A program made the position numbers and the translations under genes. Below the pieces are notes generated by a model. The model had not been told where the DNA came from, did not search any database, and saw nothing but the letters and a program-made list of their open reading frames with translations. Shown piece after piece: positions 6,020 through 11,669 of a stretch of DNA of 11,669 nucleotides. The DNA is from Monoglobus sp964442605. GTDB lineage: Bacteria; Bacillota; Clostridia; Monoglobales; Monoglobaceae. Positions within the stretch are counted from its first letter, which is position 1. The number at the start of each line of letters is the position of its first letter. The DNA is taken from the NCBI GenBank assembly GCA_964442605.1, contig CAYTZR010000051.1, positions 1-11,669 on the forward strand. Direction: 5' to 3'.

Positions 6020-7180
6020 ATGAAAAAATATAAACATATTGAGTCGGCATTGCTGCACGGCGGCTTTGACGGCGAGCCGCTTACGGGTGCGGTAAACGTA
6101 CCGATTTTTCAGACCTCCACATATGAGCAAGAGGAGCTTGGAAAACACAAGGGATGGGAGTACTCAAGAACGGGTAATCCCACTCGCGCCGCTCTTGAAA
6201 AATTAATCGCGGAGCTTGAAGGAGGAACGGCAGGCTTTGCTTTCGCGTCCGGTATGGCGGCGATTACGGCGGTACTGAGCTTGTTCAAGAGCGGCGATAA
6301 AATCATAATTTCGTCAAATGTCTACGGGGGAACCTTCCGCGTATTGGATAAGGTATTCAATAATTTTGATATAACCTATTCAATAGAGGACACGACCGAT
6401 TTGACCGCGCTTGAAACGAAAATCACGCCGGAGGTAAAAGCAATTTACATAGAAAGTCCGGCAAACCCGCTTATGACGATTACGGACTTGAAAGCGGTTT
6501 CCGATCTTGCGCATAAGCACGGAATACTTTCAATAGTTGACAATACCTTTATGACTCCGTATCTGCAGCGTCCGATTGAGCTTGGCGCGGACATTGTGCT
6601 GCACAGCGCGACAAAATACCTCGGCGGACACAGCGACCTTGTGGCGGGTCTTGCCGTTGTAAACGACGATACGCTCGCGAAGCGTCTGGCGTTTATTCAG
6701 AACTCCACGGGCGGGGTTTTGCAGCCGTTTGATTCATTCCTGCTCATACGCGGCATTAAAACGCTCGGCGTGCGTCTTGACAGGCATGTTGAAAACGCGG
6801 AAAAAATCGCGGAATATCTCACGGAAAATAAAGCCGTGAAAAGGGTGTATTATCCGGGTCTTCCGTCAGATGAGGGCTATGAAACAAACAAAAAGCAGGC
6901 AAAAAACGGCGGCGCGATGATTTCTTTTGAGCTTTTTGAAAATTATGACATAAAAGTGTTTTTCAAATCCCTGAGGCTTATCGCTCTCGCGGAAAGTCTC
7001 GGCGGCGTTGAGTCTCTTGTTTGCCACCCCGCAAGTATGACGCATGCGTCAATCCCTTATGAAATTCGTCAGAATGTAGGCATTACCGAGGAACTCATAA
7101 GATTATCGCCGGGTATTGAACAATCGGAGGATATTATCGCGGATTTGAAACAGGCGATAAATGAAAGCAGGGTGAGATGA
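6020..7180 (+). CDS. Cystathionine gamma-lyase/beta-lyase family enzyme (MccB/MetC-like)
   Basis: A 386-residue PLP enzyme of the Cys/Met metabolism family, the typical length for cystathionine lyases and synthases and shorter than MetY. Seen: YSRTGNPTR (48-56), ASGMAA (76-81), VYGGTF (101-106), VDNTF (173-177), the PLP lysine K199 in HSATKYLGGHSD, and a C-terminal AESLGGVESL followed by HPASMTHASIP. The start ATG 6020 has AGGAG 9 nt upstream. It is 1 nt from the following MccA-like gene, the same pair as B. subtilis mccA-mccB, so cleavage of cystathionine to cysteine (reverse transsulfuration) is the best guess. Cystathionine gamma-synthase or beta-lyase activity, or release of sulfide or methanethiol, cannot be excluded because these activities share the motifs. 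It would feed cysteine to the desulfurase upstream. Confidence 0.87.
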   Translation: MKKYKHIESALLHGGFDGEPLTGAVNVPIFQTSTYEQEELGKHKGWEYSRTGNPTRAALEKLIAELEGGTAGFAFASGMAAITAVLSLFKSGDKIIISSNVYGGTFRVLDKVFNNFDITYSIEDTTDLTALETKITPEVKAIYIESPANPLMTITDLKAVSDLAHKHGILSIVDNTFMTPYLQRPIELGADIVLHSATKYLGGHSDLVAGLAVVNDDTLAKRLAFIQNSTGGVLQPFDSFLLIRGIKTLGVRLDRHVENAEKIAEYLTENKAVKRVYYPGLPSDEGYETNKKQAKNGGAMISFELFENYDIKVFFKSLRLIALAESLGGVESLVCHPASMTHASIPYEIRQNVGITEELIRLSPGIEQSEDIIADLKQAINESRVR

Positions 7181-7181
7181 T

Positions 7182-8597
7182 ATGAATTATTATAATTCCA
7201 TGCATGAACTGGTAGGGAACACACCGCTTGTCAAGTTAAATAATATGGACGTAAAAAAAGGTATGAACATATTCGCGAAGCTTGAATTATATAATCCCGC
7301 CGGAAGCGTCAAGGACCGTGTCGGTATCGCGATGATAGAAGCGGCGGAGAAGCGCGGCGAGCTTAAGGAAGGCGGCGCTATTGTTCTGGGAACGGCCGGA
7401 AACACCGGCATAGGAGTAGCGTTTGCGGCTCTCGGAAAGGGGTATAATATAATTTTTGTTGTTCCGGACAAATTTTCCGAGGAAAAACAAATTCTTATGC
7501 GCGCTTTGGGCGCGCAGGTTGTAAATACTCCACGCGAGCTCGGTATGAGGGGCGCGGGTGAAAAAGCAGAGGAAATCAGGCAGCAAATAAAAGGAGCGGT
7601 AACTCTTGATCAGTTTACAGACAAAAGCAATCCCGACACGCATTATCATACCACAGGAAAGGAAATATATGAAGCATTAGACGGTAAAATAGATTATATC
7701 ATCGCCGGAGCCGGCAGCGGCGGTACATACAGCGGTATTATGCGATACATAAAGGAAAAAAATCCTGATGTAAAGGGTGTTCTTGCCGATCCTGTCGGTT
7801 CCGTGATCGGAGGCGGAAAGCACGCGGATTACAATATTGAAGGTATCGGAAATGATTTTATTGCCGATACAATGGATATGAGCCTGGTTGATAAGGTTAT
7901 TAAGGTGAATGATGATGAAGCTATTAAACAGGTAAAAAAGCTCGCGAGGCGCGAAGGAATTTTCGCGGGAACATCATCGGGTGCGGCAATGGCTGCCGCA
8001 GTGAAGCTTATGTCGGAGCTTGAGGAAAACACGAATGTGGAAAGTGCGAATATAGTTCTGGTATTCCCCGATCGCGGCGACAGGTACTTCAGTTCGGGAA
8101 TATACAATGACGAGATAAGAATTTCAAATGCTTTGGCGGCCGATACAGATGCTCTGTACGAGATAGAAGCATTATCTTTTCCTCCTGAAAAGGCGGCGGC
8201 ATATGATGCCTTTGTGTATCGGCTAAAAAATTTTCCGCAGTGGTTTTTTAAGGCAGAGTATAACGGCAAAATTGTCGGACTTATCGACGGAAGTCCGTCG
8301 CAGAAAAAGTATATCACGGACGATTTGTACCGTGCGGACGGCGGCTATGATAAAAACGGCGACAATCTGCTCATATTCGGCTTGGCGGTTCATCCGGATT
8401 TCAGAAATCAAGGGATTGCCCATAAGCTGATGAAGCACATTCTGCGTATCGCCAAAGAACATGGTAAAAAGAGGGTCTCGCTTACATGCAAAGAGTCGCT
8501 GATAACCTTTTACGAAAGCTTCGGTTACAGAAATCACGGTATATCAAAATCCGTACTCGGCGATGTTGTAAGCTATGACATGGAAATCGATTTGTAA
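7182..8597 (+). CDS. MccA-like cystathionine beta-synthase/cysteine synthase fused to a GNAT acetyltransferase
   Basis: A 471-residue two-domain protein. Residues 1 to about 310 are a fold-type II PLP synthase of the CysK/MccA group: PLP lysine K44 in NPAGSVKDR, TAGNTGIG (71-78), phosphate loop GAGSGGT (176-182) and GTSSGAA (263-269). The Ala in TAGNTG and the opening MNYYNSMHELVGNTP resemble B. subtilis MccA (O-acetylserine-dependent cystathionine beta-synthase) more than CysK, which has TSGNTG. Residues about 317-471 are a complete GNAT domain: IEALSFP, acetyl-CoA loop R408-NQGIA, and LTCKESLITFYESFGY. The frame is continuous, and a full CysK-type protein would end near residue 310, so the fusion looks real. 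It closes the operon, 1 nt after the lyase gene. The GNAT might acetylate serine to supply O-acetylserine or homoserine to supply MetY, or acetylate a toxic thiol or amine; its substrate is unknown. Confidence 0.88.
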   Translation: MNYYNSMHELVGNTPLVKLNNMDVKKGMNIFAKLELYNPAGSVKDRVGIAMIEAAEKRGELKEGGAIVLGTAGNTGIGVAFAALGKGYNIIFVVPDKFSEEKQILMRALGAQVVNTPRELGMRGAGEKAEEIRQQIKGAVTLDQFTDKSNPDTHYHTTGKEIYEALDGKIDYIIAGAGSGGTYSGIMRYIKEKNPDVKGVLADPVGSVIGGGKHADYNIEGIGNDFIADTMDMSLVDKVIKVNDDEAIKQVKKLARREGIFAGTSSGAAMAAAVKLMSELEENTNVESANIVLVFPDRGDRYFSSGIYNDEIRISNALAADTDALYEIEALSFPPEKAAAYDAFVYRLKNFPQWFFKAEYNGKIVGLIDGSPSQKKYITDDLYRADGGYDKNGDNLLIFGLAVHPDFRNQGIAHKLMKHILRIAKEHGKKRVSLTCKESLITFYESFGYRNHGISKSVLGDVVSYDMEIDL

Positions 8598-8622
8598 CTC
8601 CCACTGAAATTCTGAAATGAAA

Positions 8623-8749
8623 CCCGCCTCATCAAGGCTCCCAAAAAGTCTAACGACTTTTCGGGAAGAGGAGCAACCGCCCGAAAGCGCGTCCGTTTTT
8701 CAAGAGAAAAACGGCAAGCAAAAAGGGCGAATTGCGATGACGAGGCGGG
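8623..8749. repeat. 127-nt multi-stem palindromic element (possible dispersed repeat or structured RNA)
   Basis: Outer arms CCCGCCTC (8623-8630) and GAGGCGGG (8742-8749) pair perfectly and enclose a second pair CGCCC (8678-8682) with GGGCG (8725-8729). There are two hairpins: 8640-8650 with 8655-8665 (loop TAAC, one A-C mismatch), and CCGTTTTTC (8693-8701) with GAAAAACGG (8706-8714), loop AAGA. Neither hairpin has a terminal U-run. It sits between convergent genes. The nested arms are typical of a non-autonomous palindromic repeat; a structured transcript 3' end is the other option. Confidence 0.6.
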
Positions 8750-8797
8750 GAAGATATGCGCTTAGGTTATATTTCTGATTTATATTTCCAAAGTCTA

Positions 8798-8825
8798 AAC
8801 AAGGGACTCGCAAAAGCCCCTTGTT
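8798..8825 (-). terminator. Hairpin 3' of the extracellular protein gene, probable weak terminator
   Basis: AACAAGGG (8798-8805) pairs with CCCTTGTT (8818-8825) around a 12-nt loop. It begins 17 nt beyond the stop of the minus-strand gene. Read on the minus strand it is followed by only a broken T-run (TTTAGACTTT region); on the plus strand there is no T-run, so it fits the minus gene better. Confidence 0.5.
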
Positions 8826-8841
8826 GTACAATATAATCCGC

Positions 8842-11669
8842 TTAATCGAACAGTTTATTCGCGCCGGTCGTGTCCTTTGTTATCCCATCTACCACCGGCT
8901 GCAAATTGCCTGTCCATATGAATATTTTATAGTTTTCATCCGGTCTTGGAAGCGTCACGGTGTTCGCTGAAAAGTCATACTTTTTAGCGGATTGCAGCAT
9001 GCCGCTATCGTCATAAACCGCGACATACGCAGCAAGCGCCGGTATTTCGTTTTCGGACTGTTCATCCTTTGACACCGTGAGAATTACGCTGTCATCAAAG
9101 CTTTGCTTTTCTATCTTAAGCCATGAGCTGTAGCCGCTAAGCAAGTCAAGATACTCTTTCGGCTCAGCCGTAGGCGTTGCGGTCGGCTCCGCCGTGGGTT
9201 CTGCTGTAGGAGTTGACATCGGTTCTTCTGTCGACTCGGGCGAACCGCTGTTCGTAATATAAAAGATTTTCTCATCCGTCGCACCGTACGTCGTCTCCCA
9301 TTTTCCGAGATTCGAAGCTACTGCCTTAACCTCAATCGGGAAGATAGCATCATCCGGAATTTCGTCGAGCAGCACCTCTATCTGCCACGAATATGAGCCG
9401 TCCTCATTAACAGTCCTTACCGCCTTTGCAGGACCGTATTCAACAAACACATCGGTGTACTTCTGCAAATCCGAGTCGCTTGACAAATACGTTACATCAA
9501 CAATCGGATTTGTCTTGGCGTTACCTATGTCCACATCGGCGATTTTATCAAGTGTGAGAGTCTGCTGCGTTCCCTTTGTTACATACGGAACATTCATCTG
9601 CGAGCTTACAGCCTTAAAGGATGACATCACTCCGCTCTCGCCGCGTATCTCGGGCGATACAATCATACCGAATGAATCTTGGGAAGTTCCCTCCGCGTTT
9701 GTTGCGGCACAGCCCGAGGTGTAATACACCCTGTTGTTATGGAAGCGCAGCTTTGTCCTCGTAACCGACACAACGTTCTCAGCCTCAGAGGTACCGTCGG
9801 TTTTCATATCGGACATATCAAGAAGCTCTGAGCTTACCACCTCATACGGCGCCATAAGCGGGACAAATTCCGCCTTTGTATCCACCGGATAGCTAACACT
9901 GCCGCCGGAGCCGTCATATGCTTCTTTTCCGCTGTCAAATGTTATAGTCGGAACCCTGCACATATAATAGGTGTCAACAGTCGCAATATCATAACCGCCG
10001 AGATTAGCTGTATTGGATGCGTTCGCGGACGGGTTCGCAAGCTTATCATAATCCACAAATCTTGTGCTTCCATAGCGTGAGAACGGATTGCTCGCGAATG
10101 TTAAATAAGGCGAGATAACATTCGACGCTATCGCGGGCGTATTGGCCCAAGTTGACTTTGACGGATCCTTCATTAGCATGAAAGGTTCGGTATCGCTGTA
10201 TGTTTTACCCGCAATTCCCGTTCCTGTCGAGTCCGGCGATTCGGGAATCGCGTACGCTGTATATCCGTTTACGTAATTAGCGAAATCCTCGTCAAAATAC
10301 CAGAACGATGCTTTTTTGTCAGCGTCCGTCGCGCCGCTGTTATTCTGTCCCGATGACAGCCAGCTGTTCGCCTGATAATAGCCTGCCTCGCGCTCGCTGT
10401 TTCCGTCCTTCTCAAACGCCTTCATGAGGTAACCGCCGCTTGTGAGGTCATTAAGGTTAGTACCATCGTAATTATCGGGCAAACGGTATTCTATCGCCTT
10501 CTTGATATATTTTATCAGCATATCGGTCATATTGTCAGACCAGTCATAATGTCCGCTGCCCCACTCGATAATGTGCGATACAAGCATATTTGTGTCGCTG
10601 CGCTGGTTTGTTATAAGCCATCTCGCGTCTCTTACCGAACGGTCACGATCGGCACCGACCGCATGCTCTGTATACTGCGCCGCATACTGAAGCGAAGGTA
10701 TGCCCGGAACCATACCCTTATTGCTTTGGTACAGCGGGGCGCCCATACCGTTTTTCAGCTGTATCTGCGCGATAATCCTGTTGGGATTCCAGTTGCCGCT
10801 TCTGTATCCGAACGGCGACGCCGCGCTGTGCCCTATCGTAATAAGCGGCGTTTTGTCTTCAATTTCGGTGTATCCCGAACTATTCGCGATACCTTTCAAA
10901 ATATCATTCATTATATCCGATGCGTCCTTGCCGTCGGATGTAAACACGTTTACATTATCCACGGTATCCGTATCGCTGTACAAGTCGTTTCCCGCATAAT
11001 CTTTTCTCGTGTTAAAATTGCTGAAGGTGGTATTGTATCTTGTCGTCGCATCGCGCTGGAACACGAGGAACAGAATTCCGAAGTCTTCATCCGCGAGCGA
11101 CGTTCTCAGTGTTTCGGAATTAACGAACGGAACCTCTATAAGATTCATTTTAACCGCCACAAGCCCCCTAAGTTCTCCGGGCTTCACGTCTTTCGGAACC
11201 CATAGGTAAGCATCATACTTCTTGCCCTCCTCACTCTCGCCGCTCATATAAGCGTCTGTGCCTCCGGCGAAATGATACTGGAAGGTCTCGTTTACCTCAT
11301 CAGCCTCCGCTTGTTCGTTTACCTTTATATCGGGATTAAGCGTCGGTCGCGGCGCCCACGTTGGCTCCGCCGTGGGCTCCGGCGTTTCTATATTCTCAGC
11401 CTTTGAGATCACGCCTTTACTATATTCGTAGCCGCTCGGTGTGATTGTGATAGTATCCGGCACAAGCTCGCCGCTGAAGAGCGTATACGGGAGAACCGCG
11501 TTGCTGTTTACTCCCTGAAGCGTGGTATTTGCAATCGATGACGCACTGTCAGCGTTGATCACAGGCTGATCTGAAGTACTGCTTATTGAGGGTATGATCA
11601 GATTTTTCACCGCAGTATTGTTTAATATAACTGAACCATATGCTGTAAGATTTTCTACAGTTGAATTTT
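8842..11669 (-). CDS. Large probable extracellular alpha/beta-hydrolase-like protein with Pro-Thr linkers (partial, N-terminus off the window)
   Basis: The frame stays open to the right edge, so about 941 residues of the C-terminal part are seen; an in-frame GTG at 11610 is probably internal because the preceding frame encodes similar Ser/Thr/Asn-rich sequence. Numbered from that codon: a TPEPTAEPTWAPRPT linker (76-90), a domain with the nucleophile-elbow-like GHSAAS (S262) and a possible catalytic histidine H354 in WGSGHYDW, a long middle region rich in Asn, Ser and Tyr, a second linker of PTAEP repeats (about 787-817), and a C-terminal domain (818-922) ending in a YKIFIWTGNLQPV motif seen in clostridial secreted glycan-degrading proteins. 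I infer a secreted esterase-like or carbohydrate-active protein. The signal peptide would lie outside the window. It is convergent to the sulfur operon with no apparent link. The enzyme class is uncertain. Confidence 0.8.
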   Translation of the reverse strand, partial: NSTVENLTAYGSVILNNTAVKNLIIPSISSTSDQPVINADSASSIANTTLQGVNSNAVLPYTLFSGELVPDTITITPSGYEYSKGVISKAENIETPEPTAEPTWAPRPTLNPDIKVNEQAEADEVNETFQYHFAGGTDAYMSGESEEGKKYDAYLWVPKDVKPGELRGLVAVKMNLIEVPFVNSETLRTSLADEDFGILFLVFQRDATTRYNTTFSNFNTRKDYAGNDLYSDTDTVDNVNVFTSDGKDASDIMNDILKGIANSSGYTEIEDKTPLITIGHSAASPFGYRSGNWNPNRIIAQIQLKNGMGAPLYQSNKGMVPGIPSLQYAAQYTEHAVGADRDRSVRDARWLITNQRSDTNMLVSHIIEWGSGHYDWSDNMTDMLIKYIKKAIEYRLPDNYDGTNLNDLTSGGYLMKAFEKDGNSEREAGYYQANSWLSSGQNNSGATDADKKASFWYFDEDFANYVNGYTAYAIPESPDSTGTGIAGKTYSDTEPFMLMKDPSKSTWANTPAIASNVISPYLTFASNPFSRYGSTRFVDYDKLANPSANASNTANLGGYDIATVDTYYMCRVPTITFDSGKEAYDGSGGSVSYPVDTKAEFVPLMAPYEVVSSELLDMSDMKTDGTSEAENVVSVTRTKLRFHNNRVYYTSGCAATNAEGTSQDSFGMIVSPEIRGESGVMSSFKAVSSQMNVPYVTKGTQQTLTLDKIADVDIGNAKTNPIVDVTYLSSDSDLQKYTDVFVEYGPAKAVRTVNEDGSYSWQIEVLLDEIPDDAIFPIEVKAVASNLGKWETTYGATDEKIFYITNSGSPESTEEPMSTPTAEPTAEPTATPTAEPKEYLDLLSGYSSWLKIEKQSFDDSVILTVSKDEQSENEIPALAAYVAVYDDSGMLQSAKKYDFSANTVTLPRPDENYKIFIWTGNLQPVVDGITKDTTGANKLFD

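Noticed and set aside
8693..8714. CCGTTTTTC/GAAAAACGG hairpin as the intrinsic terminator of the plus operon
   Set aside because: The stem is strong, but no run of T follows on either strand; it fits better as part of the larger palindromic element.
8842..11610. GTG at 11610 as the start of the large minus-strand protein
   Set aside because: The frame remains open to the window edge with sequence of the same character, there is no ribosome binding site, and no signal peptide follows the GTG, so the true start lies outside.

Overview
The window looks like a piece of a Clostridia (Bacillota) chromosome, probably an anaerobic gut-type bacterium. The reasons are strong AGGAGG-type ribosome binding sites, consensus sigma-A-like promoters in AT-rich spacers, B. 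subtilis-like sulfur genes (MetY, MccA/MccB, YezD/DUF2292), oxygen-sensitive nitrogenase-like proteins, and a large extracellular protein with Pro-Thr-Glu-Ala linkers of the kind common in fibre-degrading clostridia. The genus cannot be fixed from the sequence alone.

Layout. Positions 1-2127 (minus strand) hold a leader ORF, metY, and then the first 220 codons of a NifD-like nitrogenase component 1 protein that runs off the left edge. Positions 2163-2293 are a divergent promoter region. Positions 2326-8597 (plus strand) hold a tiny possible leader ORF, a 50-codon YezD/DUF2292 gene, a NifX-type FeMo-co-binding protein, a stand-alone NifB-like radical SAM protein, a NifH-like iron protein, a NifS/IscS-type cysteine desulfurase, a MetC/MccB-type transsulfuration enzyme, and an MccA-like PLP synthase fused to a GNAT acetyltransferase. 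Positions 8598-8841 are a convergent spacer with a 127-nt multi-stem palindromic element and a terminator-like hairpin. Positions 8842-11669 (minus) are the C-terminal part of a large, probably secreted, alpha/beta-hydrolase-like protein with no evident link to the rest.

How it may work. The nitrogenase-like parts (reductase NifH, catalytic component NifD, cofactor makers NifB and NifX, sulfur donor NifS) lie among enzymes that fix reduced sulfur, with almost nothing tied to nitrogen. The NifD-like protein keeps the three P-cluster cysteines but, by ungapped local alignment, lacks residues equivalent to Arg96, Gln191 and His195 of Azotobacter NifD. I infer a nitrogenase-like reductase that releases sulfide or methanethiol from a sulfur compound, in the manner of the methylthio-alkane reductase (MAR) of Rhodospirillum rubrum. 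MetY would capture the product as homocysteine or methionine, MccA and MccB would convert homocysteine to cysteine, and NifS would return cysteine sulfur to the metalloclusters. Both divergent transcripts carry short leader ORFs containing an Arg-Met-Cys run, which suggests control by sulfur amino acid supply. The substrate and the leader-peptide mechanism are inference, not seen directly.
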